In this document: positions 7,838 to 19,618 of the stretch, piece after piece | Layout: every line of letters begins with the position of its first letter | Position numbering within the stretch: position 1 is the first letter of the stretch | From: Kaistia adipata DSM 17808 | GTDB taxonomy: Bacteria > Pseudomonadota > Alphaproteobacteria > Rhizobiales > Kaistiaceae | Assembly: GCF_000423225.1 (NCBI RefSeq) | Contig: NZ_KE383991.1 | Coordinates: forward strand, 816,217-880,216 | Reading direction: 5' to 3' | DNA: 64,000 nucleotides | Notes under the pieces: model-generated | The model's database searches: none | The model's input: only the letters and a program-made list of their open reading frames with translations | What the model was told of the DNA's origin: nothing | Translations under genes and position numbers: made by a program

Positions 7838-8158
7838 TCACATACCCACGCCGGCGCGCCAGGCCGCCACCACCGCCATGCCAGCGAAAGCCGCCACAAT
7901 GTCGTTGCGCCGCCAGTAATAGACGGCGATCGTCGCCGCGAACCCCGCAAATTCGGCCAGCCCGCCATGCGCCACGATCGGCCCCAGGATCGCGCCCATG
8001 ATGGCGAGCGGCAGCGCCTTCAGCCAGGTCTCGACGCGCGGCGTCACCGCGACGAAGCGCATCAGGAAGAAGCCGGCGATCCGCGTCAGATAGGCCGCCA
8101 CCGTCATGACGGCGATGACGATCGCGAAGCCGGCCGTCGTGTTGGGATCAATACCCAT
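7838..8158 (-). CDS. azlD: AzlD family branched-chain amino acid export subunit
   Basis: This small hydrophobic protein of 106 residues has four predicted membrane segments and the AzlD signature YLTRIAGFFLM near residue 24. AzlD is the small partner of the AzlC permease, and the pair (BrnFE in corynebacteria) exports leucine, isoleucine, valine or analogues. The gene overlaps the end of azlC by 11 bp, which implies translational coupling. The assignment is sound for family; the exported substrate is inferred. Confidence 0.88.
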   Translation of the reverse strand: MGIDPNTTAGFAIVIAVMTVAAYLTRIAGFFLMRFVAVTPRVETWLKALPLAIMGAILGPIVAHGGLAEFAGFAATIAVYYWRRNDIVAAFAGMAVVAAWRAGVGM

Positions 8159-8870
8159 CGCGCGCGCCTCCGTCCGCGGAAGCCGTCGCGCGCGGCATGA
8201 AGGCGGCCGTCAGGCTGCCGGCGAGCCCGCCCGCGAGCACATGCATCGAGCCGCCGACATAGCGCTCGAACACGATCGCCACGCCGCCGCCGATGACCAG
8301 CGGCAGCACGTCCGCCCTGCCCTTCCAGAAGCCGCAGGCGAGCGATAGGAAGAAGGCCGGCAGGAAGAAATCGAGGCCGAAGCGGCGCGTGTCGCCCAGC
8401 ATCTGGCCGAAGCCGGCGCCGGCGATGGTGCCGGCGACCCAGCCGACCATGCAGCCGAGCCCCATGCCGACGAAGACACCGACGTCGCGCCGGCCCTGGT
8501 CGCGCTCCTGCATCGCCGTCGCCCAGTTGGCGTCGACGAGGACATACATGGACGCATAGGCGATCCAGGGCGGCAGACCGCGCATCCAGGGCTGCATCGC
8601 GGCGCCGAACAGCACGTAGCGGGCATTCATCGCCACAACGGCGACGAAGACGGCGAAGAGCAGATCGGGCGCGTTCCAGGCATGCAGCGCCAGCAGCTGC
8701 GCCGTGCCGGCATAGACGATGACGCTCATCGCGGTGGCGCCGAGGACCGAGATACCGACCTGCGCCGCCAGCACGCCGAACACCATGCCGAACGCGATCA
8801 TGCCGGGCAGAAGCGCCAGGCCTTCGAGAAAGCCCCGACGAAATCCGGCGGCGGTGAATGAAGCCGACAT
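8148..8870 (-). CDS. azlC: AzlC family branched-chain amino acid permease
   Basis: The 240-residue membrane protein has six to seven hydrophobic segments. Its start MSASFTAAGFRRGFLEGLAL and the following PGMIAFGMVFGVLA are typical of AzlC/YgaZ/BrnF permeases. With AzlD it should export branched-chain amino acids across the inner membrane. It is the first gene of the azlCD operon. About 130 bp of apparently non-coding sequence separates it from the metH gene that ends upstream. Confidence 0.88.
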   Translation of the reverse strand: MSASFTAAGFRRGFLEGLALLPGMIAFGMVFGVLAAQVGISVLGATAMSVIVYAGTAQLLALHAWNAPDLLFAVFVAVVAMNARYVLFGAAMQPWMRGLPPWIAYASMYVLVDANWATAMQERDQGRRDVGVFVGMGLGCMVGWVAGTIAGAGFGQMLGDTRRFGLDFFLPAFFLSLACGFWKGRADVLPLVIGGGVAIVFERYVGGSMHVLAGGLAGSLTAAFMPRATASADGGARDGY

Positions 8871-8963
8871 GTGGGGCTTTTCTGACGTAATCGGGGGACC
8901 TGTGAAACTTCGCTGTCCCTAGCGGATTCCGCTTCGGCCTGCCAGAGCCAATCGGCCGGAGCC

Positions 8964-8993
8964 GCCTCCTGCCACACAAGGGCGGCAGGAGGC
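8964..8993 (-). terminator. GC-rich hairpin after the methionine operon
   Basis: GCCTCCTGCC (8964-8973) and GGCAGGAGGC (8984-8993) form a perfect 10-bp stem with a 10-nt loop just beyond the stop of the last metH gene. No T-run follows on the minus strand, so it is either a weak intrinsic terminator or a 3'-end-protecting structure. Confidence 0.4.
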
Positions 8994-9001
8994 GCGCAAA
9001 A

Positions 9002-11673
<2,672 letters not shown>

Positions 11674-11677
<4 letters not shown>

Positions 11678-12735
11678 GAGGCGATTTCAAACGGTTCGAG
11701 GCCGGAAAGGCGCATTTTCGGAGCGATGGCAGGCAGGGCGCGCGGAGTAACGCCCTCGACCACCTCGGCGATGGCACGGATGTGGTCCGGCGTGGTGCCG
11801 CAGCAGCCGCCGACGACGTTGACGAGGCCGGACTTGGCGAATTCGCCGACCAGCACGGCCATCGCCTCGGGGCTCTCGTCATACTCGCCGAATTCGTTCG
11901 GCAGGCCGGCGTTCGGATAGGCGCAGACAAGCGTATCGGCGATGCGGGAGATCTCGTCGATATGGGCGCGCATCTCGCGGGCGCCGAGCGCGCAGTTCAG
12001 TCCGATCGAGAATGGCTGCGCATGGCGCAGCGAATACCAGAACGCCGTCGGCGTCTGGCCGGAGAGCGTCCGGCCCGAGAGATCGGTAATCGTGCCGGAG
12101 ATCATCACCGGTAGCGTGACGCCCTTCTCGTCGAACACATCCTCGACGGCAGCGACCGCCGCCTTGGCGTTCAGCGTGTCGAAGATCGTCTCGATCAGGA
12201 TGATGTCCGAACCGCCGTCGATCAGGCCACGCGTGGCATCCGCGTAGGCGTCGCGCAGCTCGTCGAAGGTGACGGCGCGAAAACCCGGATTGTTGACATC
12301 AGGCGAGATCGAGGCGGTGCGGTTGGTCGGTCCGATGGCGCCGGCGACGAAACGCGGCCGGCCCGTCGCGGCGGCGACCGTGTCCGCCGCCCGCTTGGCC
12401 ACGCGCGCGCCTTCGAGGTTGAGCTCGTAAGCAAGCGCTTCCATGCCGTAATCAGCCTGGGCGATGGTCGTCGAGGAGAATGTGTTGGTCTCGACGATGT
12501 CGGCGCCGGCCTCGAAATACTGGCGGTGGATCGCCTCGATCGCATCCGGCTTCGTGATGACGAGCAGGTCGTTGTTGCCCTTGAGGTCGCGATGCCAGTC
12601 TTTGAAGCGCTCGCCGCGGAAATCCGCTTCGGAGAGTTTCAGGCGCTGGATCATCGTGCCCATGGCGCCGTCGAGCACGAGGATGCGCTGCGCCGCGGCG
12701 CGCTTCAGATCGGTGGTGGAGGCTGAGATCGTCAT
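11674..12735 (-). CDS. Homocysteine S-methyltransferase domain protein (N-terminal module of split MetH)
   Basis: The 353-residue protein matches only domain 1 of Met[21 protein letters not shown] near residue 18, and zinc-binding cysteines in GLNCALG and [11 protein letters not shown]. It ends [10 protein letters not shown], exactly at the linker where single-chain MetH continues into the pterin domain. The next gene begins in an ATGA overlap. The start at 12735 gives a leader similar in length to E. coli MetH; an ATG at 12753 is an alternative. It should bind zinc and homocysteine and act with the large MetH fragment. metF lies 40 bp upstream. Confidence 0.9.
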
Positions 12736-12775
12736 GATGTGCTCTTTCGCCATTCGATTCCGATGAGCAAGGCCC

Positions 12776-13717
12776 TCACCCGACCTTCTCCCCGAGGGAG
12801 AGCGCTTCCGTCGTCGCGGCCTGCGCCGGCCGCATGCCGAGCAGGTGGCAGATCGCATAGACCAGATCGGCGCGGTTCATCGTGTAGAAATGGAACTCGT
12901 TGACGCCCCGGTCGACCAGGTCGAACACCTGTTCGGCGCAGACGGCGGCGGCGACCAGCTGCCGCGTCGTCGCGTCTTCCTCAAGGCCCTCGAAGCGGGC
13001 CGCGAACCAGGATGGAATGCTGGCGCCGGCCTTTTCGGCGAACTTCGCCGTCTGCGTGAAATTCTGTACCGGCACGATGCCGGGCACGATCGGGATGTCG
13101 ATGCCCGCCGCGGCGACGCGGTCGAGGAAGGCCGAATAGAGATCGTTGTCGAAGAAGAACTGGGTGATCGCCCGCGTCGCGCCGGCATCGACCTTGCGCT
13201 TCAGATTGTCCAGCTCGGTCTGCCAATCGCGGCTTTCGGGATGGCGCTCGGCATAGGCCGACACGGAGACCTCGATCTCCGGGTGACGGCTGCGGATGGC
13301 GCTGACGAGATCGGACGCCTGCGCATAACCCTCCGGATGCGGCCGGTAGACCGCGCCGATGCCTTCGACCGGATCGCCCCGCAAGCCGACGATGTGGCGC
13401 ACGCCGAGCTCCGCGTAGCCGTCGACCACGGCGTCGATCTCCGCCTTGCTGGCGCCGACACAGGTCAGGTGCGCCGCCGGCTTCAGCGCCGTTTCGGTCA
13501 GGATGCGCGACACAGTGGCGTGGGTGCGCTCGCGGGTGGATCCGCCCGCGCCATAGGTGACCGACACGAAGGACGGCGCGAGCGGCGCCAGCCGCTCGAT
13601 CGAGGCCCAGAGCGTCTCCTCCATCGCGGGTGTCTTCGGCGGGAAGAACTCGAACGACACCTTCAGTGCCGAAGCCCCTGCCCCGTTGCGGCTCGCCCGA
13701 TCGATCGTCTCACGCAT
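12776..13717 (-). CDS. metF: 5,10-methylenetetrahydrofolate reductase
   Basis: This 313-residue FAD-dependent TIM-barrel enzyme carries [46 protein letters not shown] and [10 protein letters not shown], all conserved MetF motifs. It reduces methylene-THF to 5-methyl-THF, the methyl donor used by the MetH proteins encoded downstream. Its ATG overlaps the stop of the ArsR-methyltransferase gene by one base (TGATG), so the two are translationally coupled. The longer upstream frame is only a shadow of that regulator gene. Confidence 0.95.
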   Translation of the reverse strand: MRETIDRASRNGAGASALKVSFEFFPPKTPAMEETLWASIERLAPLAPSFVSVTYGAGGSTRERTHATVSRILTETALKPAAHLTCVGASKAEIDAVVDGYAELGVRHIVGLRGDPVEGIGAVYRPHPEGYAQASDLVSAIRSRHPEIEVSVSAYAERHPESRDWQTELDNLKRKVDAGATRAITQFFFDNDLYSAFLDRVAAAGIDIPIVPGIVPVQNFTQTAKFAEKAGASIPSWFAARFEGLEEDATTRQLVAAAVCAEQVFDLVDRGVNEFHFYTMNRADLVYAICHLLGMRPAQAATTEALSLGEKVG

Positions 13718-14721
13718 CACGCGGTCTCCAACCCCTTCGCAGCCCCGGCGACGATGAAGCGCGGATCCCGCGCCAGCCAGAGCGTGACTGTCAATTGTTC
13801 CGTGGCGGACGCGGCCGCCAGATCGATCGCCTCGTCCAGCACGAGGCCGGCCTGGTCGATCCAGGCCCGCATCGTCTCGTGCGAGAAGCCGAGCCGGCGA
13901 TGCGCATGGCGCTCGCGCAGGAATTCGAGGCCATGCGGCGCGAAATCCACCACCAGCAGCCGGCCGTCCGGCCGCAGCACGCGCGCGGCCTCCGCCAGCG
14001 CTACCGCCGGATCGTCGAGATAGTGCAGCACCTGATGGATGGCCACGAGATCGAAACTGTCGCGCGGCATCGGCAACTTCATGATGTCGCCGTGCCGGAC
14101 CTGCGCATGCGCGATGCCGGCCTTGTCGAGATTGGCGCGCGCCACCGCCAGCATGGCCGTCGAGGCGTCGATGCCGACCGCCTTCTGGTAGAGCGGCGCG
14201 AACAGCTCCAGCATCCGGCCGGTGCCGGTGCCGATATCGAGGAAGGCGCCGATCGGCCGCGTGCCGACGATCTTGAGCATCGCGGCCTCGACGGCGGCGT
14301 CGGGCACGTGCAGCGAACGAATGGTGTCCCACTCGGCGGCGTTTTCCGTGAAATAGCGCGCCGCGACCTGCGCATGCTCGCGCTTGACGCCGGCGAGCCA
14401 TTCGCGGTCCCGCGCCAGCGTCGCGTCGTCGGTGGCGGCGAGCCCGACCAGGTCCTGGACGAGGCGTCGCTCGGCGGCCGATTCGGAGAGCCGGTAGTAG
14501 ACCCACGCCCCTTCCGGATAGCGCTCGATCAGCCCCGCCTCGGTGAGCAGCTTCAGATGGCGCGAGATGCGCGGCTGCGACTGGCCGAGGATCGAGGTCA
14601 GGTCCTTGACCGACAGCTCGCCGGCCGCGAGCAGCGCCAGAATGCGGTAGCGCGTCGCCTCGCCGGCCGCCTTGAGCGCCGCGATGATCGCATCCGTCGA
14701 AAGAGCTGCCTGACCCGCCAT
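13717..14721 (-). CDS. ArsR-family regulator fused to SAM-dependent methyltransferase domain (SahR-like)
   Basis: This is a 334-residue two-domain protein. Residues ~8-95 form an ArsR winged helix (RYRILALLAAGELSVKDLTS, then QSQPRISRHLKLLTEAGLIER). Residues ~150-320 form a class I methyltransferase fold with the SAM motif FLDIGTGTGRMLELF, then RHGDIMKLPMPRDSFDLV and VLRPDGRLLVVD. Fusions of this kind upstream of methionine-cycle genes in Alphaproteobacteria belong to the SahR group, which responds to S-adenosylhomocysteine. Heading metF-metH1-metH2 and lying next to a perfect palindrome, it very likely autoregulates this operon. Whether the methyltransferase fold is catalytic or only a ligand sensor is open. 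Confidence 0.85.
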   Translation of the reverse strand: MAGQAALSTDAIIAALKAAGEATRYRILALLAAGELSVKDLTSILGQSQPRISRHLKLLTEAGLIERYPEGAWVYYRLSESAAERRLVQDLVGLAATDDATLARDREWLAGVKREHAQVAARYFTENAAEWDTIRSLHVPDAAVEAAMLKIVGTRPIGAFLDIGTGTGRMLELFAPLYQKAVGIDASTAMLAVARANLDKAGIAHAQVRHGDIMKLPMPRDSFDLVAIHQVLHYLDDPAVALAEAARVLRPDGRLLVVDFAPHGLEFLRERHAHRRLGFSHETMRAWIDQAGLVLDEAIDLAAASATEQLTVTLWLARDPRFIVAGAAKGLETA

Positions 14722-14771
14722 CGTGAAACTCCAGCCTCGCGGCGCGCCATCGACGCCTTCGAGTTCGGAGT

Positions 14772-14795
14772 AGATATAAAGATATCTTTATATCT
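14772..14795 (-). promoter_or_regulatory. Perfect 24-bp palindrome, likely operator of the ArsR/SahR-like regulator
   Basis: The half-site AGATATAAAGAT at 14772-14783 is followed immediately by its exact inverse at 14784-14795. It lies 50 bp upstream of the regulator start codon in an AT-rich island within GC-rich DNA. ArsR-type regulators bind such ATA-rich dyads. The B3/B4 gene stop is only 11 bp away, so the site serves the methionine operon alone. Confidence 0.75.
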
Positions 14796-14806
14796 GTAAA
14801 GAGCCT

Positions 14807-15523
14807 TCAGGCGATGGTCACAACCGGCGCGGCGCTGCTGGCAACAGCGACCCGGGCGCTGCCGCCCGTGAAGCGCTCGATCAGCTGCAGCAGATCGGCG
14901 ATCGCGGCGTCGAGGTCCCCCACGCCATTCGCCTGCAGCGTGACGATCGCGCGGCGGCTCTCCGGCGTCACCAGCGAGCGCCCGTCCTGACGCCAGTTCC
15001 AGCGCCGGCACAGCACCTTCTCATCATCCGCATAGACGACCTCGCCGTCCTTCGGCGGGTCTTCGGCCGGACCGGCCGAACCGTCCTCACCACTGGCCAT
15101 GTCGAAGAAGCTGTCGCCCGGCCGCGCATAGCGGAAGGCGAGATCGCCGGAAACGCGGTCGAGATCGTCGGCGCCGAGCGGCAGCACATGCGTCAGCGAA
15201 ACGGAGTTGTAGGCGTCGACAAAGCTGTTGATGACGGGCAGCGGCCGGTCGGCGAGCACGTTCCTCACCAGCCGCTCGACGGAGGAGCGGTAGCTCGTCT
15301 TCCTGATACCGAAGGCGCGATAGGCCTTCCGCCAGGCGGCGACACCCGGAATCTCCGAAAGCTCGGTGCCGTTCCAGACCCGTCGCGTCTCCGCCTCGCG
15401 GGCCTCGATCAGCGCGGCAAGCTCGTCCGGGCGCTCCGGCCGGACCGCAAGGCCCTCAACGACGACGGCGGCGACGCGAAAATCGGGAAAGGCGGCGGCG
15501 AGTTCGGAAATGTCGAGGCGCAT
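14807..15523 (-). CDS. B3/B4 domain-containing protein (PheT editing-domain-like)
   Basis: This 238-residue protein matches the stand-alone B3/B4 domain related to the editing module of phenylalanyl-tRNA synthetase beta: WRKAYRAFGIRKTSYRSSVE, LPVINSFVDAYNSVSLTHVLP and a late metal-/tRNA-like loop, with a C-terminal TLQANGVGDLDAA. Proteins of this family are thought to deacylate mischarged tRNA or to bind nucleotides, but few have been tested. An acidic insert EDGSAGPAEDPPKDGE sits around residue 150. The gene stands between katA and the methionine operon with its own short leader, so no pathway link is implied. Confidence 0.8.
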   Translation of the reverse strand: MRLDISELAAAFPDFRVAAVVVEGLAVRPERPDELAALIEAREAETRRVWNGTELSEIPGVAAWRKAYRAFGIRKTSYRSSVERLVRNVLADRPLPVINSFVDAYNSVSLTHVLPLGADDLDRVSGDLAFRYARPGDSFFDMASGEDGSAGPAEDPPKDGEVVYADDEKVLCRRWNWRQDGRSLVTPESRRAIVTLQANGVGDLDAAIADLLQLIERFTGGSARVAVASSAAPVVTIA

Positions 15524-15610
15524 CGGATGGTCCTGCGGATGTCGGTTCTCTCTGCCCGATGCCGGCTGAGCCTGGAAGGCATCGACTTGCGCGATCGGGA
15601 CCGGAATCGA

Positions 15611-15637
15611 AAAGGCGGCGCCCGGGGCGCCGCCTTT
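15611..15637 (-). terminator. Intrinsic terminator of katA
   Basis: GGCGGCGCC (15614-15622) and GGCGCCGCC (15626-15634) form a 9-bp stem, extended by AAA/TTT pairs. On the minus strand the stem is followed by TTTTCG. It lies 18 bp after the katA stop codon. Confidence 0.75.
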
Positions 15638-15654
15638 CTGTCTGTCTCCAGGCC

Positions 15655-17115
15655 TTACTCCGCCGCGGCGGCGAGGCCCTCGGTCGGCAGGCCGAGCTTG
15701 GTGGCGACGCCGATGCCGTATTGCGGATCGGCGCGGTAGAAGTGCACCAGCTGGCGGTTGATGATCTCGACCGGCACGCCCTGCATGGCGGCGGCGAGGT
15801 TGCTGAACAGGCGATCCTTCTGCTCGGCGTTGAACAGGCGGAACAGATTGCCGGCCTGGGTGTAGTCGTCATTGCCGAGGCGATGATCGTAGCGGTCGGC
15901 GTCGCCCTTGATCTTCAGCGGCGGCTCCTTGACCGACGGATCCTGCTTCGGGCCGTTGAAGGAGTTCGGCTCGTAATAGGCGTCGTTGTTGGTCGCCGGC
16001 GGGAAGAAGCGCATGGCTCCGTCCTTGTGATAGTTGTGCACCGGCACCTTCGGCGCGTTGACCGGCAGCGCCTCGTAATGCGTGCCGAGACGGTAACGAT
16101 GCGCGTCGGCATAGGAGAAGATGCGCGCCTGCAGCATCTTGTCCGGCGAAAAGCCGATGCCGGGGACGATGTTCGACGGCGAGAAGGCGACCTGCTCGAT
16201 CTCGGCGAAATAGTTCTCCGGATTGCGGTTCAGTTCGAGGATGCCGACGTCGATCGGCGGATACTCGGCATGCGGCCACACCTTGGTCAGGTCGAACGGG
16301 TTGTACGACGTCTTGTCGGCGTCCGTCTCCGGCATGACCTGGACCTGCACCTTCCACTTCGGGAACTCGTTGCGCTCAATGGCGCCGAACAGGTCTTCCT
16401 GCGTCGACTCACGCGTCTTGCCGACGACGTCGGCGGCTTCCGCGTTGGTCCAGTGCTCGTGGCCCTGCAGAGTCTTGAAGTGGAACTTGACCCAGAAACG
16501 CTCGTTCGCGGCGTTGATGAACGAGTAGGTGTGCGAGCCGTAGCCGTTCATCTTGCGCACCGACGTCGGCAGGCCGCGGTCGGAGAACAGGATCGTGACC
16601 TGGTGCAGGCTTTCCGGCGACAGCGACCAGAAATCCCACATCGCCGTCGGCGAGCGAAGATTGGTCTTCGGATGGCGCTTCTGCGTATGGATGAAGTCCG
16701 GGAACTTCAGCGGATCGCGGACGAAGAACACCGGCGTGTTGTTGCCGACGAGATCCCAGTTGCCGTCTTCCGTGTAGAACTTCAGCGCGAAGCCGCGCAC
16801 GTCGCGCTCGGCATCGGCCGCGCCGAGTTCGCCGGCGACCGTCGAGAAGCGGGCGATCATCGGCGTCTTGGCGCCGGGCTGCAGCGCCTTGGCCTTGGTG
16901 TATTTCGAGATGTCGCCGGTAACCGTCAGCGTGCCGTAGGCGCCCCAGCCCTTGGCGTGGACGACGCGCTCCGGAATGCGCTCGCGATTCTGATGGGCGA
17001 GCTTCTCGACAAGCTGCCAGTCCTGCAGCAGGACGGGGCCGCGCTCGCCGGCGGTCTGGGAGTTCTGGTTGTCGGCGACCGGCGCGCCGGCCGTCGTCGT
17101 GAGTTTGTCTGTCAT
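15655..17115 (-). CDS. katA: Monofunctional heme catalase
   Basis: This 486-residue clade-3 (small-subunit) catalase has the catalytic His in [12 protein letters not shown] (His53), the distal Asn in [16 protein letters not shown] and the heme-tyrosine motif [14 protein letters not shown]. It breaks down H2O2 to water and O2. The start at 17115 is chosen because GGAGG stands 5 bases before it; two upstream ATGs (17130 and 17145) lack such a site. The gene is divergent from oxyR, with a strong inverted repeat between them, so it should be induced by peroxide. A terminator follows directly. Confidence 0.95.
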   Translation of the reverse strand: MTDKLTTTAGAPVADNQNSQTAGERGPVLLQDWQLVEKLAHQNRERIPERVVHAKGWGAYGTLTVTGDISKYTKAKALQPGAKTPMIARFSTVAGELGAADAERDVRGFALKFYTEDGNWDLVGNNTPVFFVRDPLKFPDFIHTQKRHPKTNLRSPTAMWDFWSLSPESLHQVTILFSDRGLPTSVRKMNGYGSHTYSFINAANERFWVKFHFKTLQGHEHWTNAEAADVVGKTRESTQEDLFGAIERNEFPKWKVQVQVMPETDADKTSYNPFDLTKVWPHAEYPPIDVGILELNRNPENYFAEIEQVAFSPSNIVPGIGFSPDKMLQARIFSYADAHRYRLGTHYEALPVNAPKVPVHNYHKDGAMRFFPPATNNDAYYEPNSFNGPKQDPSVKEPPLKIKGDADRYDHRLGNDDYTQAGNLFRLFNAEQKDRLFSNLAAAMQGVPVEIINRQLVHFYRADPQYGIGVATKLGLPTEGLAAAAE

Positions 17116-17217
17116 GGCGCCCTCCATGTTGTTGCGTGGCGACATGCGAGCCGCCCTTCGACATGGCGCTAAGATGCCACGCGTTTAGATCAGTTCCAAT
17201 CATATTGATTACGACGT

Positions 17218-17238
17218 TCGATAAGAATAACTTATCGA
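17218..17238. promoter_or_regulatory. Candidate OxyR operator between katA and oxyR
   Basis: TCGATAAG (17218-17225) and CTTATCGA (17231-17238) form a perfect 8-bp inverted repeat with spacer AATAA. The ATAAG/CTTAT core and dyad symmetry fit a LysR/OxyR recognition half. It lies 35 bp before the oxyR GTG and 103 bp upstream of the katA ATG, so one bound regulator could serve both promoters. Confidence 0.65.
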
Positions 17239-17272
17239 CCATGATCCAGACCCGTTCCAAACGGCAAACGCC

Positions 17273-18190
17273 GTGATCACGCTCCGCCAGCTCCGCTATT
17301 TCGAGGCCGTGACGCGGCACCTGCATTTTGGTCGCGCCGCCGACGAATGCGCCGTGACGCAGCCGGCGCTCTCGCAGCAGATCCAGGATCTCGAGGCGAC
17401 GCTCGGCGTCGCGCTGCTGGAGCGCGGCACACGCAAAATCACGGTGACGCCGAAGGGCGAGGAGATCGCCCGCCGCGCCGTGCGCATTCTGGGCGAGGTG
17501 CGCGACCTGACCGACTATGCGCTGCATGGCGGCGACACGCTGACCGGCCCGTTGCGCCTCGGCGTGATTCCCTCGATCGCGCCCTACCTGCTGCCGAAGG
17601 CCCTGCCGCTGGTGCAGAGCACCTATCCCCGCCTCGAGCTCAACCTGCGCGAGACGCAGACCAACGCGCTCGTCGACGAACTCGCCCAGGGCAAGCTCGA
17701 TGTCGTGCTGATGGCGCTGCCGATGCGCGACCCGAATTTCGACAGCATGCCGCTGTTCGTCGACCGCTTCCTGCTGGCGACCAAGGCCGGCGCCGGTGCC
17801 GAGGCTCCCGCCTTCGCCAGCCCCGAGATGATCCCGCCGGACCGACTGCTGCTGCTGGAGGAAGGCCACTGCCTGCGCGACCAGGCGCTGACCTATTGCC
17901 GGATCCCGCGCTCGGAGAAGATGAGCGGCTTCGGCGCGGCCAGCCTCTCCACCATCATGCAGATGGTGGCGAACGGCTATGGCGTGACGCTGCTGCCGGA
18001 AATGTGCGTGTCGATCGAGGCGCGCGACGAGCGCATCGCGCTGTCGCGCTTCAGCGCGCCGGAGCCGGAGCGCGAGATCGGTCTGGTCTGGCGCCGCTCG
18101 TCGCCACGCCGCGCCGATTTCGAGGCGCTCGGCCACCTGCTGCTGACGGCGTCAACTGAGACGCCGGTCGCGCAACCGCAGCCGGCCTGA
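17273..18190 (+). CDS. oxyR: Hydrogen-peroxide-responsive LysR-family regulator OxyR
   Basis: The 305-residue protein starts at a GTG (17273). It has a LysR helix-turn-helix (RYFEAVTRHLHFGRAADECAV) and an effector domain. The redox pair is visible in LLEEGHCLRDQALTYC, spaced eight residues apart as in the E. coli Cys199/Cys208 pair. It should form a disulfide under peroxide and activate katA, which is divergent. The end of the gene converges on tam. The assignment is firm because of both the cysteines and the katA context. Confidence 0.93.
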   Translation: MITLRQLRYFEAVTRHLHFGRAADECAVTQPALSQQIQDLEATLGVALLERGTRKITVTPKGEEIARRAVRILGEVRDLTDYALHGGDTLTGPLRLGVIPSIAPYLLPKALPLVQSTYPRLELNLRETQTNALVDELAQGKLDVVLMALPMRDPNFDSMPLFVDRFLLATKAGAGAEAPAFASPEMIPPDRLLLLEEGHCLRDQALTYCRIPRSEKMSGFGAASLSTIMQMVANGYGVTLLPEMCVSIEARDERIALSRFSAPEPEREIGLVWRRSSPRRADFEALGHLLLTASTETPVAQPQPA

Positions 18191-18226
18191 TCAAGACGGA
18201 ACCCGTCCGGGACATCCTGCGTCGCG

Positions 18227-19006
18227 TCAGGCCTTGACCGCGACGAGGAAGAGCCGCGGGAAGCGGAGCAGCACGCGCCCATCGGCGAGCGGCGGATAGA
18301 GCGCGGTGATCCGCTCGAGATAGGCCTCGAGGAAGGCTTCGCGAAGCTCCGGATCGATCACTTCGAGATAGCGCCGGAGCCCGGTCCCCTTCACCCATTC
18401 GACGATCGCCGCCGCATCGGCCAAGGGGTGATTGTAGATCGTGTGCCAGACGTCCAGGCGGGCCGATTTCGGGCCGAGCGTCTCGAAATAGGTCGTCGGC
18501 TCCGGCAAGAGCTGCCGCCGGGTGTTGCGGTTGGCGAAGGCGGACGCCCAGGGGCCGGCATGGGCCACCTCTTCCATCAGCATATGCGTCGGCTCGCCCA
18601 GATTGTCGGGCATCTGCACGGCCAGCACGCCGCCCGGCCGCAGGCAGTCCATCAGCCGCGCGAGCACGGCGAGATGATCCGGGATCCACTGGAAGAGCGC
18701 GTTGGCGAACAAAAGATCGACGGGCTCCGCCGGCGCCCAGCTGGCGACGTCGGCCTCGATGAAGGTCAGGTTCGGCAGGCGCTTGCGAGCGGCGACCAGC
18801 ATGTCCGGCGCCGTATCGATACCGAGGATCTCGGCCTTCGGATAGCGCTCCGCCAGCAGCTCGGTCGAATTGCCGGGCCCGCAACCGAGATCGATGATGC
18901 TGCGGGCCTCCGCCAGCGGCACCTGCGCCAGCAGATCGCGGGCCGGCCGCGTGCGCTCGTCCTCGAACTTCACATATTGGCTCGCCGACCACGCCAGCTG
19001 ATCCAT
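18227..19006 (-). CDS. tam: Trans-aconitate 2-methyltransferase
   Basis: The 259-residue SAM-dependent methyltransferase begins [21 protein letters not shown], with GAGGGG just before the ATG. The match to Tam is close along its length: [19 protein letters not shown] (SAM motif I), [34 protein letters not shown], and the end [14 protein letters not shown]. Tam methylates trans-aconitate, an inhibitor of aconitase formed spontaneously from cis-aconitate. The longer open frame upstream is not needed. It appears monocistronic. Confidence 0.93.
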   Translation of the reverse strand: MDQLAWSASQYVKFEDERTRPARDLLAQVPLAEARSIIDLGCGPGNSTELLAERYPKAEILGIDTAPDMLVAARKRLPNLTFIEADVASWAPAEPVDLLFANALFQWIPDHLAVLARLMDCLRPGGVLAVQMPDNLGEPTHMLMEEVAHAGPWASAFANRNTRRQLLPEPTTYFETLGPKSARLDVWHTIYNHPLADAAAIVEWVKGTGLRRYLEVIDPELREAFLEAYLERITALYPPLADGRVLLRFPRLFLVAVKA

Positions 19007-19618
19007 CTGCCCCTCATTCTGCTTGCGATCCCTCTTCCCACCGCCGCTGAGGAGATAGGTTCGCCTGCCTCCCAGCATAGACCCGACCGCCGACATTTCG
19101 ATGACCGCGACGAACGCGCTGGGCACCCTGACCGTGTGATCCCCTTCACAGACACTTGCCGCCCCGCATGGCATCGTCAACCCAAGTCAGGCAGCCCAAT
19201 CGACCGGCAGCCAAGAGCAAGGGCCAGCCAAGGGAGGAGATGGCCATGACCAGCGAGCCTCCATCGAACTTCCGGCACGGCCCGCGCGAGGCAATCCATC
19301 GCGCGCCGCCACGCGGACGCGTCGCCAACCGCATCCCGAGACCCTCGTCCCTTCGGGGTTGAGGAAGGGCGAGTGGTCCTGCCCCTGCCCCCCAAGACCC
19401 AGGCAGGGCCGCTCGCCGAATATTCGCCCGGTCATCGCGGATCGGGTCAATCGCCAAACCGGCGGGGCCGGTGGGGCGGCGGACGGTTCCAGCTCGCTGC
19501 GCCGCAGAGCGCGGGCTGGACCGTCCGTTGTTGTCTGGCGTGACCGTTGAATGCGCCTGGCATGGCCGGCGCGATTCATTTGATCGACTTTCCCGCCAGA
19601 CTTGCTACGACCGTAGCG
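19007..19618. other. Non-coding or uncertain region of about 610 bp
   Basis: The region lies between the tam start (minus) and the kinase-like gene (plus). It contains CCCTCGTCCCTTCGGGGTTGAGGAAGGG-type self-complementary GC-rich sequence near 19340-19370. The open frames in it have low-complexity Arg/Pro-rich translations with no recognisable domain. The kinase-like gene may begin earlier, at ATG 19562. Nothing else is supported. Confidence 0.35.

Noticed and set aside
14722-14806. SAM or cobalamin riboswitch before the methionine genes
   Set aside because: The leader is too short and is dominated by the palindrome; no riboswitch-like helices were seen.
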